DNA of 64,000 nucleotides from an uncultured Bacteroidales bacterium (GTDB taxonomy: Bacteria > Bacteroidota > Bacteroidia > Bacteroidales > Paludibacteraceae), in assembly GCA_946187695.1 (NCBI GenBank), contig CAMHSB010000002.1, positions 1 to 64,000 of the forward strand, written 5' to 3'. Numbering within the stretch: the first letter of the stretch is position 1; every line of letters starts with the position of its first letter. Under the pieces are notes generated by a model. It saw only the letters and a program-made list of their open reading frames with translations. It had not been told where the DNA came from and made no database searches. This document shows, piece after piece, positions 53,897 to 62,011 of the stretch. Position numbers and translations under genes: made by a program.

Positions 53897-56029
53897 ATGA
53901 AAAAGTTTTTCCTATTCTTACTCTTAGTGCCGGCAATGCTGGTACAAGCTGCAACGCAAATCACATGCGCAGAAGCGCGTTCCTATGCTCTGAGCGTGTC
54001 CGCCAATAATGAATTGTATAACGGCGGTGAGATGTATATGGTGCAAGGTTATGTGACCTATATTCAAACGCCATGGAACTCCGGTTATAAGAATGTTTCT
54101 TTCTGGGTGGCCGATACAGAGAATGGCGGGAAAGTTATTCAAGCCTATCGTTGTGTAGCAAACACAGAAGCCGATGCTCCTAACGTGGGTGCCTTAGTGC
54201 GTGTGACCGGTCAACTGACCAAGTATAATACAACACCTGAGTTTGCTCAAGGTTGTACCTGTGAGATGCTTACGATTGCGGAAGATCCGGTCAATCTCGG
54301 TCCAAAGACGATCGCTGAGTTTATCAACCTTGCCAATACCAAGGATACATGTGTTTTAACCGGCGTAGTGACCAGTATTACAGATTCAGACCGGGGCCGC
54401 TTCTATATTGCGGATAATACGGGCAGTATTTATGTGTATGGTATGGCTAATTTCTCGAGTTATGGCATTGAGGCAGGTGACACATTGATGCTTCAGGGTG
54501 TTTATTCATTGTATGGAAGTACTCCAGAGGTTGTAGGTGCACAATATATCAGCCATGTTCAACCAGCAGCAGAGGTGCCGGCGACCGGTTCACTGCGTGT
54601 CTGTGCACAGAACTTGCAGAACTACTACTTCAACCCGAACACCGGTCGAGGTGATTACACGCAGGCAGAGATTGCAGCCAAGACTCGTAAGATCGTCAAT
54701 GCGATGCTGGATATCGACGCGGATATCTATGCGTTCTGCGAGGTAGAGGCGAAACCGATCGTGCTGCAGCAGTTGGCAGACTCGATGAACGCGCACGCAG
54801 GTGCGAGCGGACGTTACGTGCCCGTAAGCGATAATATCGATCAGGATTGGACCGCGGATAAGGATTATAACATCAAGTCCGGTTTTATCTATCGTACGGA
54901 CAAAGTGGCTACTGTAGGAAACAACACAGGTGCTGTTTCCGGCAATGGTTACTATGCGCACACGATGCGTCTTCAGGCTTTCCGTCAACTCTCTGATGGC
55001 GAGAAACTGGTGGTAAGTATGAATCACTTCAAAGCCAAAGATTCGTCGGAGGACGCAGGAGAGGCTCAGCGTCAAACCAATGCAACGAACCTCCTTTCTG
55101 CGCTTAATAAAGTGAATGCCGATCCGGATATCCTGATACTTGGTGACCTCAACTGTCAGGTGGGAGAAACACCGATTACGATGATTATCAACGCCGGATA
55201 TGAAGAGCAGTTGCTCAAGTATAATGCGAATGCTTGGTCGCATTGCTGGGGTAATGGCGAATTGATTGACCATGTGTTTGCGAATGCTTCTATGGCCGAG
55301 CAGATTGTGAATGCCTATGTGAAGCATGTGAGCGCATACAAGTGCAACTCTGCGGTGAGCTCTTCGCAGTCCTGGTCGGATCATGATCCGTATGTAGTGG
55401 AGATTAATTTGAGTGCACCTGCTATACCTGAAACTCCGTGCGAAGATATTGACGCAACCTATCTGACAAGTGGTATGGAGCCGATGACATCGGTAAATAA
55501 TTATTGGTATTGGTATTCGAGTGAGCAATACGGAAGCTATGCAAAAGTAAGCAAGCAAGGCGGTTATACCGATTATATGATGACGCCGATAATGAATATG
55601 AGCGATATGAGCTCGGTAGCGATTACTTTCCAGCACGCGCATAAGTTTGCCGGCACTCCGTCCAATGAATTGACGCTGTGGGTAACACCGGATTTCCAAG
55701 GTGACGTAGAATCCTCCACTTGGCAGCAATTGACCATCAGTCCTTATGCAGCCAATACCAATTGGACATTTGTAGATGTATCTATTGATGTCCCGACGGA
55801 GTATCTGGGACCGAATACGGTGTTTGCTTTCAAGTACATGAGTACTGCCTCGAATTATGCTACATGGGAAATCAAAAACCTGCATATCACGGCAGAATGT
55901 GGTGAAGGTCAGGAAGCCAAAATGGAGAATATCAACGAGCAGAAATCTGCACAAAAAATAATCCGCCACGGACAACTGATTATTATCCGTAGCGGAGTAG
56001 CATATACGATTACGGGTCAGAGACTTTGA
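53897..56029 (+). CDS. Secreted endonuclease/exonuclease/phosphatase-family nuclease with T9SS sorting motif
   Basis: 710 aa from the ATG at 53897, which gives the signal peptide KKFFLFLLLVPAMLVQA. Two OB-fold-like domains (ITCAEARSYALSVSANNELY; TCVLTGVVTSITDSD) cover residues 20-230, followed by an EEP nuclease domain with LRVCAQNLQNYY, FCEVE, ILGDLNCQ and WSDHDPYVV holding the Asn, Glu, Asp/Asn and Asp-His catalytic positions. A beta-sandwich of the choice-of-anchor kind and a C-terminal sorting motif (RHGQLIIIRSGVAYTITGQ) complete it. Probably degrades extracellular DNA or related phosphodiesters at the cell surface. Converges on the pectate lyase gene with a 13-base overlap. Confidence 0.82.
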   Translation: MKKFFLFLLLVPAMLVQAATQITCAEARSYALSVSANNELYNGGEMYMVQGYVTYIQTPWNSGYKNVSFWVADTENGGKVIQAYRCVANTEADAPNVGALVRVTGQLTKYNTTPEFAQGCTCEMLTIAEDPVNLGPKTIAEFINLANTKDTCVLTGVVTSITDSDRGRFYIADNTGSIYVYGMANFSSYGIEAGDTLMLQGVYSLYGSTPEVVGAQYISHVQPAAEVPATGSLRVCAQNLQNYYFNPNTGRGDYTQAEIAAKTRKIVNAMLDIDADIYAFCEVEAKPIVLQQLADSMNAHAGASGRYVPVSDNIDQDWTADKDYNIKSGFIYRTDKVATVGNNTGAVSGNGYYAHTMRLQAFRQLSDGEKLVVSMNHFKAKDSSEDAGEAQRQTNATNLLSALNKVNADPDILILGDLNCQVGETPITMIINAGYEEQLLKYNANAWSHCWGNGELIDHVFANASMAEQIVNAYVKHVSAYKCNSAVSSSQSWSDHDPYVVEINLSAPAIPETPCEDIDATYLTSGMEPMTSVNNYWYWYSSEQYGSYAKVSKQGGYTDYMMTPIMNMSDMSSVAITFQHAHKFAGTPSNELTLWVTPDFQGDVESSTWQQLTISPYAANTNWTFVDVSIDVPTEYLGPNTVFAFKYMSTASNYATWEIKNLHITAECGEGQEAKMENINEQKSAQKIIRHGQLIIIRSGVAYTITGQRL

Positions 56030-57621
56030 CCTAAGAGATTGTAGGTCTTTCCTTCGCGGAGGATCAGCACTTGACCATGGCGCAGTACTTTATGTGCTGC
56101 GCTTGGTTTTTGTATGGTGTGGAGCGCTTCCGTTTCCGAGGATGTGGAACCGGAAAGTTGGAAGCAAACCTGAGAAATACGTGTGCCGGTACCGGCAGAG
56201 CGTTGAATGGTAAATGATTTTGCGCCTTCGGGAGCTTGCAGACTTACGGTCTCTGTTGTAGAACCGGCGATATTATATTTGGTGTTGGCTGAACTATTCC
56301 AATGATAGGCAATTGTGTTCTTTGTTTCTTGCCAAAGAGGAATGGTCACGTCGAACTCTACCGCTTCGATAACCGTATTATATGCGGAGAAATCGAATGT
56401 GATATAATCGGCATTGGTGTTCAGGTTAAGATAGCCGGGTGCCCAAACGCTCGTGGATAACGAAGGAGTGACGGATAGCAATGCAAAATCAGACGGAATG
56501 CCGGTGTTAGCGACCGTAGGTTCTTCTCCTAAGCCAAGATTAACACAACAATCTCCTCCAACTATAACCGGTTCTCCAGGATCCACGGGCGTATCACCAT
56601 CGCAGGAAGAGGAGACCTCGGCAGATGTAGTGACGGTTAATGTGGCACCTGCACCACATGCGTTCGTGACGTAACTCTTGGCAGCTGCCGCACTCAACTG
56701 ATCATATGCATAGGTGGGAGCAGATACACTACCGGCGTTGGAAGGTAAGTTACCGGAGCAGTTGACGAACTTGCAATAATTGGTGGTATTGTTAAAACCT
56801 TTGTAGATGTTCTTCGCGCTGTTGGCCTTGCCGGCAAACGTACATCCTTCGAAATAACTGGAGGCATTCTCCGGGCCTACGTAGTAATCGGCTACCGAGC
56901 TGTTCCAATAGCAGTTCAGATAGTGAATGAGACAGTTACGGCAACGCGTCATACGTTGCTTGCAGCCTTCATCCCACCAGCAGTAACCGTAGGTGATATT
57001 ATACGTGCCGTCGGTAGGCTTGTCCTTACTGTCAGATCCTACGAGGTTAGAGAAACGGTGGTCATCCGCACCACCCGAACCACCGGCCTTGGGCGCTTTC
57101 AAGTAACGAAATCGACACCATGTAACAGAGATGTTATCGGTGGTGCCCTTGATGTCAAAATTGCCATCTACACCATCCTGAAAGTCGCAGTGATCCACCC
57201 AGACGTTCGTGGCCTTGTCTAAGCATAAGTTATCCCATCCGTCGCAGTCATAAGCACCCGGACCTTCGAAGATAAGATTGCGAAGAATGATGTTGCTTCC
57301 TTTGAGATACAGGATACCTGAGTTATTCTCGTTCTGCTTGTTGGAAATCAGTTTTTTACCCGGCAACGCCATGATGGTCAGGTTCGATTTGTCTGAACTG
57401 ATATGATTCGTGACCGTGATATCCTGCGTTATGATGATAACGCTGTTTTTCTTGTTGAGTGCGGCACTCAACTCACTTTCGTTCTTTACTAATGTAGGCG
57501 TGGCATTGCCTCCACCGGTGACATTACCTGCGTAGCCCCACGAAGAGGGTGCGCAGTAGTTAACCGCCTTGAGAGGAACAAGGAACAAATAGCATAAAGC
57601 AAGGACTAATACTTTTTTCAT
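56017..57621 (-). CDS. Pectate lyase (polysaccharide lyase family 1) with T9SS sorting motif
   Basis: 534 aa from the ATG at 57621, which gives signal peptide KKVLVLALCYLFLVPLKA and avoids the overlap with ybeY made by the longer frame. The PL1 parallel beta-helix landmarks are present: VTNHISSDKSNLTIMALPG, NNSGILYLKGSNIILRNLIF, VWVDHCDFQDGVDGNFDIKG and VTWCRFRYLK, then a DDHRFSNLVGS segment. A discoidin/CBM-like domain lies at about 370-500, and the C-terminus RHGQVLILREGKTYNLLGQ is the sorting motif. It would cleave pectin backbone by beta-elimination at the cell surface, consistent with a plant-fibre diet. Confidence 0.85.
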   Translation of the reverse strand: MKKVLVLALCYLFLVPLKAVNYCAPSSWGYAGNVTGGGNATPTLVKNESELSAALNKKNSVIIITQDITVTNHISSDKSNLTIMALPGKKLISNKQNENNSGILYLKGSNIILRNLIFEGPGAYDCDGWDNLCLDKATNVWVDHCDFQDGVDGNFDIKGTTDNISVTWCRFRYLKAPKAGGSGGADDHRFSNLVGSDSKDKPTDGTYNITYGYCWWDEGCKQRMTRCRNCLIHYLNCYWNSSVADYYVGPENASSYFEGCTFAGKANSAKNIYKGFNNTTNYCKFVNCSGNLPSNAGSVSAPTYAYDQLSAAAAKSYVTNACGAGATLTVTTSAEVSSSCDGDTPVDPGEPVIVGGDCCVNLGLGEEPTVANTGIPSDFALLSVTPSLSTSVWAPGYLNLNTNADYITFDFSAYNTVIEAVEFDVTIPLWQETKNTIAYHWNSSANTKYNIAGSTTETVSLQAPEGAKSFTIQRSAGTGTRISQVCFQLSGSTSSETEALHTIQKPSAAHKVLRHGQVLILREGKTYNLLGQSL

Positions 57622-57634
57622 AATGGGTATAATT

Positions 57635-58051
57635 TTATTCGCCAAGTTTGGCTAATGCTTTTTCTTCTTTTTCGGTCATTTGAGCCTTCGTTTCGGGCGT
57701 CTTGTCCCCTTGACCGGTGAGGTGGAGGACGCCGTGAATGATGATACGATGGAGCTCGTGTTCAAAGGAGGCACCTACCATCTCGGCATTCGAACGGACC
57801 GTGTCCAACGATATGAATATATCCCCGTTTAAGGTCTGACCTGACGTGTAGTCAAACGTAATCACATCCGTGTAGTAATCATGCCCCAAAAACTGCCGGT
57901 TCACCTCTAACTCACGCTCGTCTGAACAAAAGATATAATGGATCTGCCCCACACTGAAACCGTAATCCGCGGCTACCGCACGGATCCATCGGCTTACTTT
58001 GCGCTCGTCGAGCGCCGGCATCTCTATGTCTTCCGCTATGAACTTAACCAT
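57635..58051 (-). CDS. ybeY: Endoribonuclease YbeY (rRNA maturation factor)
   Basis: 138 aa, normal length for the Bacteroidota form. The zinc-binding signature HRIIIHGVLHLTGQGD near residue 103 has the three required His, and DVITFDYTSGQTLNGDIFIS precedes it. Acts on 16S rRNA 3'-end maturation and ribosome quality control in the cytoplasm. The 49 bases upstream are a TAACTAATAAC simple repeat separating it from the SpmAB-like gene on the same strand. Confidence 0.93.
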   Translation of the reverse strand: MVKFIAEDIEMPALDERKVSRWIRAVAADYGFSVGQIHYIFCSDERELEVNRQFLGHDYYTDVITFDYTSGQTLNGDIFISLDTVRSNAEMVGASFEHELHRIIIHGVLHLTGQGDKTPETKAQMTEKEEKALAKLGE

Positions 58052-58100
58052 GGTAATAACGAACTAATAACCAACTAATAACTAACTAATAACTAACTAC
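58052..58100. repeat. TAACTAATAAC simple repeat
   Basis: Several near-perfect 8-11-base units (AACTAATAACTAAC) fill the whole gap between ybeY and the SpmAB-like gene. One of a family of short degenerate motifs seen in several gaps of this window. Confidence 0.75.
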
Positions 58101-59333
58101 TCATCCGAAGAAGATAGGTGCAATCGCAAACGCAGCAATAGCACCCGCGAGGTCGGCAAGCAGGCAGCACGCTACTGCGTGTCCTGTATCTTTGATATTC
58201 ACGCTACCGAAATAGACGGCGAGGACGTAGAATGTGGTGTCTGTGGTGCCCTGCAAGATGCAACAGAGTCGTCCGACGAGACTGTCTGCACCGTGAGCGG
58301 TCATGGCTTCGAGCATCAGGCCGCGTGCACCACTCCCGCTAAGCGGTTTCATAAGGGCGGTGGGAACGGCTCCTGCGAGGTCAGGGTTGATGCCGCAGGC
58401 GGCAAAACACCAGGCGATGCCATGCTCGAGCATTCCCATCGCGCCGCTGGCGCGGAACATGCCAACTGCAACGAGGATGGCAATGAGGTAGGGGATGATG
58501 CTGACGGCCGTCTGGAATCCGCCTTTTGCGCCGTCAATGAAGGCATCATAGACGTTGATCTGCTTGACCATAGCCTGGATAACAAACCAGCAAATGACGC
58601 CGAGCAAGAGGATGGCTGCAATCGCTGCTGAAACGACGGAAAGGGTACTCGGATTCAGTTTGGTAGCTCCCCAAACGAGCAAGCCGACGAGTGCGGTCAA
58701 GCCTATGAGTGTGCCTAAAACCACCGGATCTTTCATCTTGATCTTCTGCGTGATGCACACGCAGATCAAGCCAACCAGTGTGGCTACGTATGTTGCAATC
58801 AGGATCGGCAGGAATACATCGGCAGGGTTGGCAGCGCCGAGTTGGGCGCGGTACGCCATGATGGTTGTCGGGATAAGCGTCAAGCCGGAAGCACCGAGCA
58901 CGACGAACATGATCATCGCGTTGGAGGCCTTGGCCTTGTTCGGGTTTAGTTCTTGCAGTTCTCCCATCGCCTTGAGGCCCATCGGGGTGGCAGCATTATC
59001 CAGACCGAGCATGTTGGCGGCAAAATTCATCAGCATCGAACCGTACACCGGATGGCCCTTGGGGATATCGGGGAAGATACGGCTGAAGAAAGGATTGATG
59101 GCTTTACCAAGTGTGTTAACTGCACCCGCTTTCTCGCCGATCTTCATGATACCCATCCACAGCGATAGGACACCTGTCAGACCTAACGAGAGTTCAAAGC
59201 CCGTTTTGGCACTGTCAAAAGTAGAATTGAGAATGGCGGAAAAGATATCCGCATTCCCATAACAGATTGCTTGCACCAAACCCATCAAAACGGCGAGCAA
59301 AATGAGCGAAATCCAAATATAATTCAAAATCAT
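58101..59333 (-). CDS. SpmA/SpmB-like nucleoside-recognition (Gate) membrane protein
   Basis: 410 aa from the ATG at 59333; the longer frame starts inside the promoter. Two homologous halves correspond to SpmA (LGLTGVLSLWMGIMKIGEK, MNFAANMLGLDNAATPMGLK) and SpmB (GAKGGFQTAVSIIPYLIAIL, PLSGSGARGLMLEAMTAHG, QGTTDTTFYVLAVYFGS), as in fused proteins of non-sporulating Bacteroidota. It has many membrane segments. The family is annotated as spore maturation or nucleoside recognition; substrate in this organism unknown. The ATG lies about 4 bases past the -7 element, so the mRNA should be leaderless. Confidence 0.88.
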   Translation of the reverse strand: MILNYIWISLILLAVLMGLVQAICYGNADIFSAILNSTFDSAKTGFELSLGLTGVLSLWMGIMKIGEKAGAVNTLGKAINPFFSRIFPDIPKGHPVYGSMLMNFAANMLGLDNAATPMGLKAMGELQELNPNKAKASNAMIMFVVLGASGLTLIPTTIMAYRAQLGAANPADVFLPILIATYVATLVGLICVCITQKIKMKDPVVLGTLIGLTALVGLLVWGATKLNPSTLSVVSAAIAAILLLGVICWFVIQAMVKQINVYDAFIDGAKGGFQTAVSIIPYLIAILVAVGMFRASGAMGMLEHGIAWCFAACGINPDLAGAVPTALMKPLSGSGARGLMLEAMTAHGADSLVGRLCCILQGTTDTTFYVLAVYFGSVNIKDTGHAVACCLLADLAGAIAAFAIAPIFFG

Positions 59334-59337
59334 GGCG

Positions 59338-59368
59338 CAAAAGTACAAAAATATTTGCATATATGCAA
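59338..59368 (-). promoter_or_regulatory. Leftward promoter of a bidirectional pair (SpmAB-like gene)
   Basis: Minus strand TTG (59366-59368), 20 bases, TACTTTTG (59338-59345), built on TTGCATATATGCAA like the one at 43.5 kb. Confidence 0.82.
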
Positions 59369-59385
59369 GAAATTTAGTAATTTTG
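59355..59385 (+). promoter_or_regulatory. Rightward promoter of the bidirectional pair (methyltransferase gene)
   Basis: Plus strand TTG (59355-59357), 20 bases, TAATTTTG (59378-59385), with the ATG 9 bases later. It shares the 14-base palindrome with the leftward promoter. Confidence 0.82.
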
Positions 59386-59393
59386 CACGATAA

Positions 59394-60206
59394 ATGGCAA
59401 AAAATAGTAATTTCCATAGGACGTGGGCGTTCGTGAAGCATTTCTTTACTTCATGGAACACGACCGGTGAAGGTATCCATTCGCCCTACTTGTTTGAGTT
59501 TGTGCGCTTTGTGTTGCGGGATCGTAACACCTATTATTGTTTTGCGGATATCGAGCGCAGAAGGGAGATGCTGTGGAGTTGTGCGGACACCTTAGATGTT
59601 GTGGATTTCGGCTCACAGGGCTCGCCGGAAGGAACGCATGTGCCGCGACGCGTCTGCGATATTGCGAGGAACCACTTGGAGAGTCCGCAGGTGGGGCAAG
59701 CGCTGTTTCGGTTGGTGAACTGGTTGGGCGCGCATGAGAAACGACCTTTGGAGATACTGGAGTTAGGTACTTCGCTCGGTATAACGACCGCCTATCTGGC
59801 TGCTGCCAACAGTCGGAACCGTGTGATGACCATGGAAGGAAGCGGAGCGGTTTTGAAAGTGGCGCAGGGAGTGTGGAAAGCCTTGAAGTTGGAGAATATC
59901 GAGTGGGTAGAAGGCAATGTGGATGACACCTTATTGATACACGCGCGCGAGCGTTTGGATATGGCTTATGTGGATGCGAACCATACTTATGAAGCGACCC
60001 TGCGCTATGTGAACGCTCTCTTGCCGCGGATGAAGGAAAAAGGAGTTATTGTATTGGACGATATCCATTATTCGGAACAGATGGAGCAGGCCTGGAAGGA
60101 GTTGAAAGACGATAAGTGGGTAACGACCAGTATGGACCTGTATCATGTGGGATTGTTGTTTGTAGACCCGCATTATTTGAAACGACATTATATTATTCGA
60201 TTATGA
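59394..60206 (+). CDS. Class I SAM-dependent methyltransferase (O-methyltransferase-like)
   Basis: 270 aa. The SAM-binding motif LEILELGTSLGITTAYLA is at about residues 119-136, followed by VMTMEGSGAV (acidic ribose contact), the EGNVDDTL loop, DMAYVDANHTYEATLRYV and GVIVLDDIHYSEQMEQAW, as in catechol-type O-methyltransferases. The substrate is unknown. The N-terminal 110 residues are specific to Bacteroidota relatives. Overlaps the next gene by ATGA, so the two are co-translated. Confidence 0.82.
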   Translation: MAKNSNFHRTWAFVKHFFTSWNTTGEGIHSPYLFEFVRFVLRDRNTYYCFADIERRREMLWSCADTLDVVDFGSQGSPEGTHVPRRVCDIARNHLESPQVGQALFRLVNWLGAHEKRPLEILELGTSLGITTAYLAAANSRNRVMTMEGSGAVLKVAQGVWKALKLENIEWVEGNVDDTLLIHARERLDMAYVDANHTYEATLRYVNALLPRMKEKGVIVLDDIHYSEQMEQAWKELKDDKWVTTSMDLYHVGLLFVDPHYLKRHYIIRL

Positions 60207-60703
60207 TTTATACGAAAACAGGAGACAAGGGGCAAACGTCCTTGGCAAACGGTCAACGCGTAGCCAAAACCGACGCGCGGATAGAGGCTTACGGCACGGT
60301 AGATGAATTGAACAGTTGGATTGGAGCCTTGCGGGTGGTGGCTGAAGAGGCACAGTTGGAATGGATACAGAACAAGCTGTTTAACTTAGGTGCGCTGTTG
60401 AGTGAGGCTCCGGGAGAGTGGATCACAGAACCGGATGTCAAGCAGTTGGAGACTTGGATTGACGAGATGCAAGCGGTTGTTCCGCCGCAACGATCGTTCA
60501 TCTTGCCCTGCGGCGGAGAAGCTGTTTCCAGATGTCATATTTGTCGTACGGTTTGTCGCCGCGCAGAGCGCAAAATGATAGAAGCAAACGCCGATACGAT
60601 AGCAATGTGTTTTATAAACCGCTTAAGTGACTATCTTTTTGTAAAGTCCCGATGGATCGCTTATAACAACCAAGAGGAGGAAACTGCCTGGAAGAAAGTA
60701 TAA
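60203..60703 (+). CDS. Cob(I)yrinic acid a,c-diamide adenosyltransferase, PduO type
   Basis: 166 aa from the ATG at 60203. The PduO-type start MIYTKTGDKGQTSLANGQRV, the middle AYGTVDELNSWIGALR, and the ATP/cobalamin region CHICRTVCRRAERKMI followed by FINRLSDYLFVKSRW are all present. The enzyme adenosylates cob(I)alamin to make coenzyme B12. The CHICRTVC cluster is slightly unusual in having two close cysteines. Follows the methyltransferase with overlapping stop and start. Confidence 0.92.
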   Translation: MIYTKTGDKGQTSLANGQRVAKTDARIEAYGTVDELNSWIGALRVVAEEAQLEWIQNKLFNLGALLSEAPGEWITEPDVKQLETWIDEMQAVVPPQRSFILPCGGEAVSRCHICRTVCRRAERKMIEANADTIAMCFINRLSDYLFVKSRWIAYNNQEEETAWKKV

Positions 60704-60778
60704 TTTGTAGAAAAATTGACGTATTTGTTCTGAAAAGTGCAAAAAATGACGAAAAATGTAAAATATTATACTAATTAT

Positions 60779-60809
60779 TTGTGTGAATCAAAGATTTTTA
60801 CTAATTTTG
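60779..60809 (+). promoter_or_regulatory. Promoter of the DUF2795-porP-gldK-gldL cluster
   Basis: TTG (60779-60781), 20 bases, TAATTTTG (60802-60809), 23 bases before the ATG of the small acidic gene. Confidence 0.78.
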
Positions 60810-60832
60810 CGCACTTTTTTGTTTAAACGCGT

Positions 60833-61060
60833 ATGTATTGGACACTAGAATTAGCATCAAAATTGGATGACGCACCTTGGCCGGCGACCAAAGATGAACT
60901 GTTGGATTATGCGAACCGGGAGGGTTTGCCTTCGGAGGTAATTGAGAATTTGCAAGAATTGGAGGGAGACGATGAGGATCAGTACGAAAGTATATTGGAC
61001 ATATGGCCGGATTTCCCTACCAACGACGATGATTTCCTCTATAATGAAGAGGAGTATTAG
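60833..61060 (+). CDS. DUF2795-type small acidic protein
   Basis: 75 aa, beginning WTLELASKLDDAPWPATKDELLDYANREGL, matching the DUF2795 pattern common in Bacteroidota, then a strongly acidic tail (PTNDDDFLYNEEEY). Function unknown. It opens the T9SS gene cluster, and its last 17 bases overlap the start of porP in another frame. Confidence 0.82.
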   Translation: MYWTLELASKLDDAPWPATKDELLDYANREGLPSEVIENLQELEGDDEDQYESILDIWPDFPTNDDDFLYNEEEY

Positions 61061-62009
61061 TCTGCTGCTGGCCCTTGTTGCCGTCATTACTGCGAGCGCG
61101 CAGTTTGATCCGCAGATGGGACAATATATGTATTTGCCGACAGCGTACAATCCGGCGGCGGTTGGAGAAGGCGATTTGATGAAAGTGGCGGGAATGCACC
61201 GCATGCAGTATGTGGATATCGCCAATGCCCCGATGAGTACCTGGTTTAGTTTCGGATCTCCGTTTGTGATTAAGAAAACGAGACATGGAGCCGGGGTTCG
61301 ATTTCTGAACGACCGTTATGGATTGTTTACGACTCAGTCGCTGTATGCACAGTACGCTTATCGACAGAAGTTAGGTAACGGGTATTTGAGCGCAGGAGTG
61401 GATTTGGGTTTTGTGAATGTGGGGTTCAAAGGTGATTCTGTGAATTTGAGTAAGATGGGGGATGACTACCACGATGCTAACGATCCGGCGGTGCCGACGG
61501 GCAGTAAGTCGGGAATGAAATTTGACATGGGAGTAGGATTGTATTATTGCACTCCGGTTTGGTGGGTTGGAGCGAGTTACAGTCATTTGACACGTCCGGC
61601 GGTGGATTGGAGCGATGGGACAAGCGGCGTGGAGCAGGTGGTAACCTTGGTAGGGACGATGTATGTGACGGGCGGTTATCATTTTCGTCTGAAGAACTAC
61701 AAAGAGTGGGTGCTAACGCCGAGTGCGATGGTGATGAGTGATTTCGCGAGTTGGGATGTGAACTTGACGCTGATGTGCGATTACAAAGATCGATACCGAT
61801 GGGGATTAGGGTATCGCATTATGGGAAGTGTGAATATTTTGTTAGGCATAGACATAATCTCCGGTTTACAGTTGGGTTACAGTTGCGAATTGCCGACCAA
61901 CAAACTGCTGCTGGAGAGTTATGGAAGTCACGAGATATATTTGGCCTACGGATTTGATATCCTGAAGCCGAAACGAACGAATAAATATAAATCAATTAGA
62001 TACTTGTAA
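61044..62009 (+). CDS. porP: Type IX secretion system membrane protein PorP/SprF
   Basis: 321 aa from the ATG at 61044, chosen because it yields the signal peptide KRSISLLLALVAVITASA; the longer frame has no signal. The PorP/SprF start FDPQMGQYMYLPTAYNPAAVG is diagnostic. It then continues as amphipathic beta-strands with HHxH-free barrel character and the family's YGLFTTQSLYAQYAYRQKL. It forms part of the outer-membrane side of the T9SS/gliding apparatus and is followed directly by gldK and gldL, the usual porPKLMN order. Confidence 0.9.
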   Translation: MKRSISLLLALVAVITASAQFDPQMGQYMYLPTAYNPAAVGEGDLMKVAGMHRMQYVDIANAPMSTWFSFGSPFVIKKTRHGAGVRFLNDRYGLFTTQSLYAQYAYRQKLGNGYLSAGVDLGFVNVGFKGDSVNLSKMGDDYHDANDPAVPTGSKSGMKFDMGVGLYYCTPVWWVGASYSHLTRPAVDWSDGTSGVEQVVTLVGTMYVTGGYHFRLKNYKEWVLTPSAMVMSDFASWDVNLTLMCDYKDRYRWGLGYRIMGSVNILLGIDIISGLQLGYSCELPTNKLLLESYGSHEIYLAYGFDILKPKRTNKYKSIRYL

Positions 62010-62011
62010 GT

